Positions 42,982 through 51,317 of a stretch of DNA of 64,000 bases are shown here, piece after piece (the first letter of the stretch is position 1; each line of letters begins with the position of its first letter). The stretch comes from Gluconacetobacter diazotrophicus PA1 5. GTDB taxonomy: Bacteria > Pseudomonadota > Alphaproteobacteria > Acetobacterales > Acetobacteraceae. The DNA lies in assembly GCF_000021325.1 (NCBI RefSeq), contig NC_011365.1, forward strand, positions 186,001-250,000, in the 5' to 3' direction. Both the position numbers and the translations under genes were made by a program. The notes beneath the pieces are model-generated. The model made no database searches, had not been told where the DNA came from, and worked only from the letters and a program-made list of their open reading frames with translations.

Positions 42982-43883
42982 CATCTCTGACCCGTCGGCA
43001 TGCGACGGAACTGGAAACCATTGCCGTCACCGTCCCGGCCGAGGCCGTGATGGCGTACGAGGACGCGCTGTCGGTCGTCTGCACCACCATCGGCATTTTC
43101 GAACTGGATGACAGCCAGATCCTGTGGCGGGTCGAAGGCGTACGCGATGTCGGCTACGGCGACAGCGAACTGACGGGTGCGCTGGCACTGGCCGCGACCG
43201 TGACCGGCCACGCGGCGGAACTGGAACGCGTGCGGACCGAGGCCGAGGGCTGGCTGGCCCGGACCTATGATTCGTTTCCCGAACAGACGGTCGGGCGGCG
43301 CTTCGTCGTGCGCGGCACGCATCTGGACGCCCCTGCCGCGTCACGCCGCATCGCCATCACGCTGGATGCCGGGATGGCGTTCGGATCGGGCGAACATGGA
43401 TCGACCCGGGGCTGCCTGCGGGCGCTGGAAAGCGTGGCGCATCGCCGCCCGCAGCGCATCCTGGACATGGGCTGCGGGTCGGGAATCCTGGCCATGGCGG
43501 CGGCGGCGCTGCTGCACCGCCCGGTACTGGCAGTCGATATCGAACCCTGGTCGGTGCGCACTACTGCGCAGAACGCGGCCCTGAACGGCCTGTCCGGACT
43601 GGTCACCGCGCGGCTGGGCAATGGCTGGCGCACGCCCGGGCTGAAGCGGTATGCGCCGTTCGACCTGGTCTTCGCCAACATCCTGGCCCGCCCGCTCTGC
43701 ATGATGGCGCGGGACCTGGCCCTGAACCTGGCGCCTGGCGGCACCGCGATCCTGGCCGGGTTGCTGAACAGCCAGGCCGGGATGGTACTGGCCGCCCACC
43801 GGCGCCAGGGCCTGGTACTGGAACGGCGCCTGACCGAAGGCGACTGGACGACCCTGGTGCTGCGCAAGAGGACGACGACATGA
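42978..43883 (+). CDS. prmA: Ribosomal protein L11 methyltransferase
   Basis: This 301-residue SAM-dependent enzyme should methylate ribosomal protein L11 at several lysines and the N-terminus. The SAM motif is ILDMGCGSGILAMAAAALLH near residue 162, preceded by the PrmA signature TLDAGMAFGSGEHGSTRGCL. The product-site motif is DLVFANILARPLCMMARDLA. The start overlaps the uvrD stop (ATGA) and the stop overlaps the aminopeptidase P start. Coupling of all three genes is likely. Confidence 0.93.
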   Translation: MTSLTRRHATELETIAVTVPAEAVMAYEDALSVVCTTIGIFELDDSQILWRVEGVRDVGYGDSELTGALALAATVTGHAAELERVRTEAEGWLARTYDSFPEQTVGRRFVVRGTHLDAPAASRRIAITLDAGMAFGSGEHGSTRGCLRALESVAHRRPQRILDMGCGSGILAMAAAALLHRPVLAVDIEPWSVRTTAQNAALNGLSGLVTARLGNGWRTPGLKRYAPFDLVFANILARPLCMMARDLALNLAPGGTAILAGLLNSQAGMVLAAHRRQGLVLERRLTEGDWTTLVLRKRTTT

Positions 43884-45670
43884 CGGCGATCGCTTCCCGC
43901 CTCCCTGCCCTGCGGACCGTGCTGGGGCAGATGGACGTGGATGGTTTCATCCTGCTGCGCGGTGACGAGCATCTGGGGGAATATGTCGCACCCTGTGCCG
44001 AACGCCTGGCCTGGCTGACCGGGTTCACCGGCAGCGCCGGCATGGCCGTGGTGCTGCGCGACGGGCCGGCGGCGGTGTTTTCCGACGGCCGCTATGTCAC
44101 CCAGATGGACCAGCAGGTGGACGGCGCGGCCTGGTCGCGCCTGCATCTGCGCGACACGCCGCCGGCCCGCTGGCTGGCATCCCATGCCGGGGCGGGCCAG
44201 CGGATCGGCTACGATCCCCGGCTGGTCGGCGAGGCCGGGTTGCAGCCCTTCCTCGATTGCGGGCTGACCATGGTGCCGATGGCGGCCAACCCGGTGGACC
44301 GCATCTGGACCGACCGGCCGGCGGCACCCGCCACGGCCTGCATGCCGCAGCCCCTGGCCTTCGCGGGCGAGGACAGCGCCGCCAAGCGGGCACGGATGGC
44401 CGCCATCCTGAAGGCGGACGGCCAGGATGCCGCCGTGCTGGGCGACCCCACCGCCATTGCCTGGTTGCTGAACGTCAGGGGCCATGACGTTCAATACACC
44501 CCCGTCTGCCTGGCCTTCGCCATCCTGCATGACGATGCGCGGGTGGACCTGTTCATCGACCCCGCGCGCCTGCCGCAGGATACGGCGGCGTGGCTGGGCC
44601 CCGAGGTGACGATCGTGGAGCCGGCGGGGCTGGAGGCGGCACTGGCGGCGTTGGCCGGACGGCGGGTGCGCGTCGATCCGGTCGGGACCGCCATATGGTT
44701 CATCCAGACGCTGGAGGCGGCCGGGGCGACGGTGGCGCGCGGCGGCGACCCGTGCGTGCTGCCCCGCGCCCGGAAGAACGATGTCGAGCAGGACGGCGCA
44801 CGGCGGGCGCATCTGCTGGACGGGATCGCGCTCTGCCGTTTCCTGCACTGGATGGATACCGAGGGCGTGGGCCCGGATAGCATAAGGCCGGGAGAACTGG
44901 ACGCCGCGAACCGGCTGGACGCGTTCCGCGCCCTGTGCCCGGACTATCGCGAGGAAAGCTTTCCCGCGATTTCCGGGGCCGGCCCCAACGGCGCGGTCAT
45001 CCATTATCGCGTGACCCCCGAAAGCAGCCGGACGATCGGGACGGACGAGGTCTATCTGATCGACAGCGGCGGGCAGTATCCGTTCGGCACCACCGACGTC
45101 ACGCGCACGATCTGGACCGGCGCCGGCCGAGGGCCGGAGGATGTGCGCCACGCCTTCACCCGCGTGCTGAAGGGGCATATCGCCCTGGCGCGGGCCCGCT
45201 TTCCGGTGGGCACCACCGGGCACGCGCTGGACGGGCTGGCGCGCTATGCGCTGTGGCAGGCGGGAATGGATTACGACCATGGAACCGGCCACGGCATCGG
45301 CAGCTATCTGTCGGTCCATGAGGGACCGTGTTCGATTTCGCCCGTCTATCGGCCCGTCGCGGTCGAGGCCGGCATGATCCTGTCCGACGAGCCCGGATAT
45401 TACCGGCCCGGCGCCTTCGGCATCCGGCTGGAAAACCTGCTGCTGGCCCGCCCGGCACCGGCCGAGCCCAACCGGTCGTTCCTGGAGTTCGAGACGCTGA
45501 CGCTGGCGCCGTTCGACCGGCGGCTGATCGACGCGTCCCTGCTGACGGCGGAGGAAACCGCATGGATCGATGCGTACCATGCACGGGTTTGTGAAACGCT
45601 TGCCCCGCATCTGGAGGCTGCACCCACGGCATGGCTGCATGCCGCATGTGCCCCGATCGGCGCGGAATAG
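43880..45670 (+). CDS. pepP: Xaa-Pro aminopeptidase (M24B)
   Basis: This 596-residue metallopeptidase removes N-terminal residues before proline. It has the long form with two creatinase-like N-terminal domains (SRLPALRTVLGQMDVDGFIL; LGDPTAIAWLLNVRGHDVQY) and a C-terminal pita-bread domain. Metal ligands are visible: Asp in YLIDSGGQYPFGTTDVTRTI (two), His in DHGTGHGIGSYLSVHEGPC, and Glu in ILSDEPGYYRPGAFGIRLE and FLEFETLTLAPFD. Cytoplasmic; no signal peptide. Confidence 0.94.
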   Translation: MTAIASRLPALRTVLGQMDVDGFILLRGDEHLGEYVAPCAERLAWLTGFTGSAGMAVVLRDGPAAVFSDGRYVTQMDQQVDGAAWSRLHLRDTPPARWLASHAGAGQRIGYDPRLVGEAGLQPFLDCGLTMVPMAANPVDRIWTDRPAAPATACMPQPLAFAGEDSAAKRARMAAILKADGQDAAVLGDPTAIAWLLNVRGHDVQYTPVCLAFAILHDDARVDLFIDPARLPQDTAAWLGPEVTIVEPAGLEAALAALAGRRVRVDPVGTAIWFIQTLEAAGATVARGGDPCVLPRARKNDVEQDGARRAHLLDGIALCRFLHWMDTEGVGPDSIRPGELDAANRLDAFRALCPDYREESFPAISGAGPNGAVIHYRVTPESSRTIGTDEVYLIDSGGQYPFGTTDVTRTIWTGAGRGPEDVRHAFTRVLKGHIALARARFPVGTTGHALDGLARYALWQAGMDYDHGTGHGIGSYLSVHEGPCSISPVYRPVAVEAGMILSDEPGYYRPGAFGIRLENLLLARPAPAEPNRSFLEFETLTLAPFDRRLIDASLLTAEETAWIDAYHARVCETLAPHLEAAPTAWLHAACAPIGAE

Positions 45671-45909
45671 CGCGGGATAGCGCCGGATAATGTGACCGGG
45701 AAAGCACCCGAGGCGGCGGGGAGTGGAATTGTCACCCGTCGGCCACGGGCCTAGTCACTATGTCACGTGGCCTGCCGATCCGGGATATCCCGTAAGAATG
45801 CGTTGGCGGGACACTGGGACCATACGGGTTCCGGCATGGCGGTTCCGCCTCGCGAACGGATCGTCCGTGGCCCGGACCTGTCAGACTGCACAGAGGGAGA
45901 CGTTCGACA

Positions 45910-46938
45910 ATGTCCGCTGAAAAGACCATTCCGGCTACCCTGATCCCCGGCGATGGGATCGGCCCCGAAATCACGGAATCCGTGACCGAGATCCTGGCGG
46001 CCGTCGGCGCGCCGTTCGACTGGGACAACCAGCTCGCGGGCATGGCGGCGGTCGACGCCACCGGCAATCCGCTGCCGCCGCAGACGATCGCCAGCATCCA
46101 TCGCACCGGACTGGCCCTGAAGGGCCCGCTGACCACGCCGGTCGGCGGCGGCTTCAAGTCGATCAACGTCACGCTGCGGCAGGAGTTCGGCCTGTTCGCC
46201 AATCTTCGTCCGACGCACACGATCGTCCCCGGCGGCCGCTTCGACAAGATCGACCTGGTCCTGGTGCGCGAGAACCTGGAAGGCTACTACGCCGCCATGG
46301 AAAGCTACATCCCGGTGGGCGACGACCCGCACGGGATCGCGACCGGCGCCGGCTACAACTCGCGCGCCGAATGCAACCGCATCGTCCGCTTCGCCTTCGA
46401 ATACGCGGTCAAGAACAACCGCAAGAAGGTGACGCTGGTCCACAAGGCCAACATCCTGAAGCTGCTGACCGGCCTGTTCCTGGAAGAAGGCCGCAAGGTC
46501 GCCAAGGAATATGAAGGCCGCGTCGAGTGCAACGAGCGCATCGTCGATGCGTGCGCCATGCAGCTGGTCATCGACCCGTGGCAGTTCGACGTGATCGTCA
46601 CCACGAACCTGTTCGGCGACATCCTGTCCGACCTGACGGCCGGCCTGGTCGGCGGCCTGGGCCTGGCCCCGGGCGCCAATATCGGCGAGAAGGCAGCGGT
46701 GTTCGAGGCCGTTCACGGCTCGGCGCCCGACATCGCCGGCAAGAACGTCGCCAACCCGCTGGCACTGCTGATGGCCGCCAACATGATGCTGAAGCATGTC
46801 GGCCGCGCGGATCTGGCCACCCGGATCGAAAGCGCGATCCAGTCCGTCATCACCGAGGGCACGGTCCGCACCCGCGACCTGGGCGGCACCGCCGGCACGC
46901 GCGAACTGACCGCGGCGCTGAAGCAGAAGCTGGTCTGA
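45910..46938 (+). CDS. NAD-dependent isocitrate dehydrogenase (homodimeric short type)
   Basis: This 342-residue beta-decarboxylating dehydrogenase has the NAD-IDH/isopropylmalate family pattern: ATLIPGDGIGPEITESVTEI at the N-terminus, then KGPLTTPVGGGFKSINVTLR (isocitrate phosphorylation-loop type Ser and Asn). LVLVRENLEGYYAAMESYIP and IVTTNLFGDILSDLTAGLVG follow. The conserved FEAVHGSAPDIAGKNVANP precedes the coenzyme site. Acetic acid bacteria are known to use such short NAD-type enzymes in the TCA cycle. Homoisocitrate or tartrate dehydrogenase are less likely. A GC-rich hairpin follows the stop. Confidence 0.88.
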   Translation: MSAEKTIPATLIPGDGIGPEITESVTEILAAVGAPFDWDNQLAGMAAVDATGNPLPPQTIASIHRTGLALKGPLTTPVGGGFKSINVTLRQEFGLFANLRPTHTIVPGGRFDKIDLVLVRENLEGYYAAMESYIPVGDDPHGIATGAGYNSRAECNRIVRFAFEYAVKNNRKKVTLVHKANILKLLTGLFLEEGRKVAKEYEGRVECNERIVDACAMQLVIDPWQFDVIVTTNLFGDILSDLTAGLVGGLGLAPGANIGEKAAVFEAVHGSAPDIAGKNVANPLALLMAANMMLKHVGRADLATRIESAIQSVITEGTVRTRDLGGTAGTRELTAALKQKLV

Positions 46939-46944
46939 CCCGGA

Positions 46945-46973
46945 TTGCCGGCCCGGTTTTCCCGGGCCGGCAA
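46945..46973. terminator. Hairpin between convergent isocitrate dehydrogenase and uraD-uraH genes
   Basis: A perfect 12-bp stem (TTGCCGGCCCGG/CCGGGCCGGCAA) with a 5-base loop fills the 41-base gap between the two convergent stops. There is no T run on either side, so it is a hairpin barrier or mRNA end stabiliser more than a classical intrinsic terminator. Its position suggests use in both directions. Confidence 0.7.
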
Positions 46974-46979
46974 CCTCTC

Positions 46980-47858
46980 TCAGCTTCCCCGATAGGTCGA
47001 AAACCCGTACGGGGAGACCAGCAGCGGCACATGATAGTGCCCGCCCTTCCCGTCCACAGGCGGGGCGATGCCGAAGGCGATCGGCACGATATCCAGGAAC
47101 GGCGGGTCGCTCAGCGCCACGCCCTGCCCCCGGAAATACGCCGCAACCCCGAATTCCAGACGATAGGCGCCCGGTGCCAGGGCACCGATCCCGGCCAGGT
47201 CCGGACAACGCCCATCCCCGTTGGTTCGCCCGCTGAACAGGCGTGTGGCGCCCGACCACAACGTGATGTCCATCCCGGCGGCCGGCCGGCCGGAGACCAG
47301 GTCCAGCACATGGCTGGACAGGGTGATCACGGCTTCCTTTTCCAGCCGCGCCAGGGCGTCGGCCAGGCGCAGCCTGGCGATCTTGCCGATTTCCACGATC
47401 GCGGTCCGCACCTCCTGCTCCGGCGTGTGGACGACGCGGCGTTCCATCTCGGACAGGATGAAATCCTTGTCCGACAACCGCACGCAGATCACGAACGGCA
47501 TGGCGAAGCGCGCGGCGTAGGCGTCGTTCAGGCGGTTGAACCGGGCGTATTCCTCGGGCGACAGACGGTCCAGCCCGGCGGATGCCTGCTCGGCGGCCGA
47601 GGCCTGTGTCAGGGTCGGGTCCACCCCGGCCCGCCGCGCCAGTTCGGGATGCGCGCGCACCAGCGCCAGCTTCTCGGCGTCGGTGGCCCGATCCAGCACC
47701 TGGTTCATGGCCGCCAGCATCGCGTCCGGGTCCGGAAAAGGCCGCAGGGACGCCGCCCGTGCCGCGACCCAGGGCGAATGTTCGTACAGCGCGCCGAACA
47801 GGGCGACGAAATCCGCCGGGTCCAGCCGGTTGACCCGGTCCATGATGCCGATGGTCAT
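46980..47858 (-). CDS. Bifunctional OHCU decarboxylase-5-hydroxyisourate hydrolase (UraD-UraH fusion)
   Basis: One 292-residue chain holds two steps after urate oxidation. Residues 1 to about 168 are the OHCU decarboxylase, with the catalytic His in LALVRAHPELARRAGV and the block FNRLNDAYAARFAMPFVICV. Residues from about 172 are the transthyretin-like HIU hydrolase (ITLSSHVLDLVSGRPAAGMD) ending in the signature tetrapeptide YRGS. Order of action is hydrolase then decarboxylase, giving S-allantoin. ATG 47858 overlaps the puuE stop by four bases. It is the last gene of the operon. Both domains look complete. Confidence 0.94.
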   Translation of the reverse strand: MTIGIMDRVNRLDPADFVALFGALYEHSPWVAARAASLRPFPDPDAMLAAMNQVLDRATDAEKLALVRAHPELARRAGVDPTLTQASAAEQASAGLDRLSPEEYARFNRLNDAYAARFAMPFVICVRLSDKDFILSEMERRVVHTPEQEVRTAIVEIGKIARLRLADALARLEKEAVITLSSHVLDLVSGRPAAGMDITLWSGATRLFSGRTNGDGRCPDLAGIGALAPGAYRLEFGVAAYFRGQGVALSDPPFLDIVPIAFGIAPPVDGKGGHYHVPLLVSPYGFSTYRGS

Positions 47859-48760
47859 GCGGGGTGAACCTCCAGCCAATGGCGGGCGATATCCAGCCGG
47901 GTGGCGACCCAGACGCGATCATGCGCCATGACATGGTCCAGGAAGCGCGCCACCGCCCGCGCCCGTCCGGGGCGGCCGGCGACACGGCAATGCAGGCCGA
48001 CCGACATCATTTTGGGCGCCGATTCCCCTTCCTCGTACAGCGCATCGAACGTGTCGCGCAGGTAGCGGAAGAACTGCTCGCCCTCGGTAAAGCCGTTCAG
48101 GGCGACGAAGCGCATGTCGTTCGCGTCCAGCGTATAGGGGACGATCAATTGCGGTCGCCCGTACCTGCGGTCGTAATAGGGCAGGTCGTCGGCATAGGAA
48201 TCGGCATCGTAGGCGAAGCCCCCTTCCTCGGCGACCAGGCGGGCGGTGTTCGGGCTGGTGCGCCCCTGGTACCACCCCACCGGCCGCGATCCGGTCAGGG
48301 CGGTATGCAGCGCGATGCAGTCGCGGATATGGGCGCGCTCCACATCCTCGGGGATGTCCTGGTAATCGATCCAGCGCAGGCCGTGGGTGGCGATGTCCCA
48401 CCCGGCCCCCAGCATGGCCGCCACCGCGTCGGGATTGCGCGCCATCGCCGCCGCCACCCCGAAGACCGTCACGGGCAGCGACCGCTCGGTGAACAGCCGG
48501 TGCAGGCGCCAGAAACCGGCGCGCGACCCGTATTCGTACAGGCTTTCCATGGCCATGGCGCGCGCGCCGGGGACGGACCGGGCACCGATCATCTCGGACA
48601 GGAAGGCCTCGGACCCCGCATCGCCATGCAGGACCGAATTTTCGCCCCCTTCCTCGTAATTGATGACGAACTGCACGGCGACCCGGGCCTGCCCCGGCCA
48701 GCGCGGATCGGGCGGATGGCCGGCATAGCCGACCAGGTCGCGGGGATACGGGTCCGTCAT
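47855..48760 (-). CDS. puuE: Allantoinase PuuE (polysaccharide-deacetylase fold)
   Basis: This 301-residue protein belongs to the PuuE branch of the polysaccharide deacetylase family, which hydrolyses allantoin to allantoate without the usual bimetal centre of AllB. Family marks are PRDLVGYAGHPPDPRWPGQA at the N-terminus, QFVINYEEGGENSVLHGDAG, GWDIATHGLRWIDYQDIPED and MMSVGLHCRVAGRPGRARAV. It overlaps both neighbours by four bases. The product feeds the allantoate amidohydrolase encoded upstream. Confidence 0.94.
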   Translation of the reverse strand: MTDPYPRDLVGYAGHPPDPRWPGQARVAVQFVINYEEGGENSVLHGDAGSEAFLSEMIGARSVPGARAMAMESLYEYGSRAGFWRLHRLFTERSLPVTVFGVAAAMARNPDAVAAMLGAGWDIATHGLRWIDYQDIPEDVERAHIRDCIALHTALTGSRPVGWYQGRTSPNTARLVAEEGGFAYDADSYADDLPYYDRRYGRPQLIVPYTLDANDMRFVALNGFTEGEQFFRYLRDTFDALYEEGESAPKMMSVGLHCRVAGRPGRARAVARFLDHVMAHDRVWVATRLDIARHWLEVHPA

Positions 48761-50004
48761 GACGCGGCCCCGGGTGCGGCCCCGGGCATGGCCTCGTAGG
48801 ACGCGCGGGCGGCATCCACGCCGGCCCCGCGCGGCAGGGCGTGGCCTTCGGCGGCCAGCACGGCTTCCAGCGCGCCCAGGGTGATCAGGACCTTGTGCTT
48901 CATGGCGTTGTAGCCCATGGCGCCGATGCGCCAGATCCGGCCCGCCAGCGGGCCGAAGGCGGTGCCGATCTCGATCTCGAATTCGTCGCGCATGCGGGTG
49001 CGGGCGCGCTCACCATCCACGCCGTCGGGGATGAACACGCCGGTGACGTTGGCCATGCGGTACGCATCCTGGCCGTACAGCGTCAGGCCCATCGCCCGCA
49101 ATCCGGCGGCCATGGCCTCACTCGCGGCGCGATGCCGGGCGAAGCGCGCCTCCAGCCCCTCTTCCACCATGATCCGCGCCGCCTCGCGCGCCGCATAGAG
49201 CATGGAGGTCGCTTCGGTGTGGTGGTTCAGCCGCTTCTCGGACCAGTATTCCATGATCATGGCCAGGTCGAAATAGTTCGATCCGATCCGCGTCCGGCTG
49301 CCATCCTGGGCATCGGCGCCCCTGATCCCGGCCTCGACATGCCGGCGGGCCATGATATGCGCCGCCGCCCGGTCCGAGATGGTGATGGGGGCCGAGCCCG
49401 GCGGACCGCCCATGCATTTCTGCAATCCGCCCGTCACCACATCCACGCCCCAGGCGTCGGTCGCCACCGCCATACCGCCCAGCGTCGCCGTGGCATCGAC
49501 ATAGGACAGCACGCCGTGCCGCCGGCAGATCGCCCCCACGCCGTCCAGCGGCTGGGCCATGGTGGTCGAGGTATCGCCGTGGATGGTGGCGAAGACCTGC
49601 GGCCGGTGTTCGATGATCGCGGCCTCGATCTGCTCCGGGGTCGCGACCTCGCCCCACGGGATGTCGATGGTGCGGATCTCGGCGCCGATGCGCTGCGCGA
49701 TTTCCGACAGCAGCAGCCCGAACCGGCCCGCCCGCAGGATCAGCAGCCGCGCCCCCGGCTCGACCAGCGAGACCAGGGCGGCCTCGATCCCCGCCCGCGC
49801 CGTGCCGTCGACCAGGAAGGTCCAGCGGTTTTCGGTCATGAACACCTGGCGGTACAGCGCCATCGTCTGGTTCATGTACCCCGTCATCTCCGGGTCGAAC
49901 TGGCCCAGCATGTCCGCCGTCATCGCGCGCAGCACGCGCGGATGCACATTCACCGGCCCCGGCCCCATCAGCAGCCGCTGCGGCGGATCGATCTGCCCGA
50001 ACAT
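48757..50004 (-). CDS. pucG: (S)-ureidoglycine-glyoxylate aminotransferase
   Basis: This 415-residue class V aminotransferase is close to PucG/UGXT, which converts ureidoglycine plus glyoxylate to oxalurate plus glycine. It has the opening FGQIDPPQRLLMGPGPVNVH, the PLP lysine in VVTGGLQKCMGGPPGSAPIT, and a substrate-loop NYFDLAMIMEYWSEKRLNHH typical of the AGT/UGXT group. ATG 50004 has GGAGG 11 bases upstream; a GTG at 50031 overlaps the preceding stop and could also be used. Alanine-glyoxylate or serine-glyoxylate aminotransferase is possible from sequence alone. The cluster strongly favours PucG. Confidence 0.9.
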   Translation of the reverse strand: MFGQIDPPQRLLMGPGPVNVHPRVLRAMTADMLGQFDPEMTGYMNQTMALYRQVFMTENRWTFLVDGTARAGIEAALVSLVEPGARLLILRAGRFGLLLSEIAQRIGAEIRTIDIPWGEVATPEQIEAAIIEHRPQVFATIHGDTSTTMAQPLDGVGAICRRHGVLSYVDATATLGGMAVATDAWGVDVVTGGLQKCMGGPPGSAPITISDRAAAHIMARRHVEAGIRGADAQDGSRTRIGSNYFDLAMIMEYWSEKRLNHHTEATSMLYAAREAARIMVEEGLEARFARHRAASEAMAAGLRAMGLTLYGQDAYRMANVTGVFIPDGVDGERARTRMRDEFEIEIGTAFGPLAGRIWRIGAMGYNAMKHKVLITLGALEAVLAAEGHALPRGAGVDAARASYEAMPGAAPGAAS

Positions 50005-50027
50005 CGTCCCCGTATCCTCCATTGTCT

Positions 50028-51317
50028 TCACTGCGTACCCTGTTGTGCCGAAGCCGCTGCCCGGGCATCGAACCGTTCGATAAAATCCGTCATCGCCCGC
50101 AGGGCCAGATCGGCATCCTCGACCCGGACGGCCTCGGCCGGGTTATGGCTGATACCGCCGGCGCAGCGGATGAACAGCATGGACATCGGCGCCAGCCCGG
50201 CCATCACCATCGCATCGTGCCCGGCCCCGCTGACCAGGGTGCGCGGCGCGATGCCCATGGCGTGCTGCACCGCCTGTTCCATCAGGCGGGTCAGGCCGGG
50301 ATCGCACGGCGTCGCCTTCAGGTCCTGCTGCAATTCCAGGTCCAGCGTCACCTGCCGGGCCCCGGCGATCCCGGCCAGCGCCGCGCGGACCGCCTCCGCC
50401 GCCCGGTCGCGCACCGCGCCGGTCCCGGCACGGATATCGATGCTGAATTCGACCGCGCCGGGCACCACGTTGGGTACGCCGGGACGGACCTCCATCCGGC
50501 CCACCGTCGCCACCAGGTCGTCCGTGCCGGCGCCGCCAATCCGTTCGATGGCCAGCACCATCTCGGCCGCCGCCGCCAGCGCGTCACGGCGCAGCCGCAT
50601 GGCCATGGTGCCGGCATGCCCCGCCACCCCGCACACCGTGGCGCGAAAGCGGAACTGCGCCGCAATGGCGCTGACGACGCCCAGCGCGCGATCCTCGGCC
50701 TCCAGCACCGGGCCCTGCTCGATATGGGCCTCGACATAGGCCAGCACGTCCTCGCGCGGCCGCGCGGCATGGTCCAGTCGTGCCACGTCCAGGCCGAAAA
50801 TCTCCAGCGCCGTGGCCAGGCTGGTACCGTCCGCATCCAGCAGGTCCAGGTCCTGGCCCGCCAGCGTGCCGGCAACGGCGCGGGTGGCCAGCATCGAGAC
50901 GGGAAAGCGCGATCCTTCCTCGTCCCCGAAGCCGATCACCTCGATCGCGAAGGGAAAGCGGCGGCGGCGTTCGGCGAACCAGGCGACGGCCTCGATCCCC
51001 AGCATGACGCCCAGCATGCCGTCATAGCGGCCGGCATCGCGCACGCTGTCGACATGCGACCCGATCATCAGCGCCGGCGCGTCGGGTGATTGGCCTTCAT
51101 ACCGGCCGAGGATATTGCCGGCGGCGTCGATCCGCGCCGTCATGCCGGCCTCGGTCATCCAGGCCGCGATCCGGTCCAGCGTCGCGGCGTGCCCCGCCCC
51201 CAGATAGGGGCGGAAAAGCCCCGCCGGGTCGTCCGAATACGGGGCCGTGCCCAGTTCGTCGCACCGCACGACCGCGCGGATGCCGGAGGCCGTCTCCCGC
51301 ATCGGGGGAATTACCAT
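50028..51317 (-). CDS. allC: Allantoate amidohydrolase (M20 family)
   Basis: This 429-residue zinc/manganese hydrolase converts allantoate to ureidoglycine, CO2 and ammonia. M20 metal motifs are present: MIGSHVDSVRDAGRYDGMLG (His and Asp ligands), EVIGFGDEEGSRFPVSMLAT (Glu-Glu), EAHIEQGPVLEAEDRALGVV (His) and SGAGHDAMVMAGLAPMSML (His). N-carbamoyl amino acid hydrolases share these motifs, so specificity rests on the neighbours. Its start overlaps the stop of the HpxW-like gene by 7 bases. Confidence 0.9.
   Translation of the reverse strand: MVIPPMRETASGIRAVVRCDELGTAPYSDDPAGLFRPYLGAGHAATLDRIAAWMTEAGMTARIDAAGNILGRYEGQSPDAPALMIGSHVDSVRDAGRYDGMLGVMLGIEAVAWFAERRRRFPFAIEVIGFGDEEGSRFPVSMLATRAVAGTLAGQDLDLLDADGTSLATALEIFGLDVARLDHAARPREDVLAYVEAHIEQGPVLEAEDRALGVVSAIAAQFRFRATVCGVAGHAGTMAMRLRRDALAAAAEMVLAIERIGGAGTDDLVATVGRMEVRPGVPNVVPGAVEFSIDIRAGTGAVRDRAAEAVRAALAGIAGARQVTLDLELQQDLKATPCDPGLTRLMEQAVQHAMGIAPRTLVSGAGHDAMVMAGLAPMSMLFIRCAGGISHNPAEAVRVEDADLALRAMTDFIERFDARAAASAQQGTQ

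Noticed and set aside
40648-42984. 778-codon open frame antisense to uvrD
   Set aside because: It exactly shadows the helicase gene, which has all SF1 motifs; the antisense product has no recognisable motif.
45763-47985. 740-codon minus-strand frame across isocitrate dehydrogenase and uraD-uraH
   Set aside because: It is antisense to one clear gene and out of frame with another; no family similarity.
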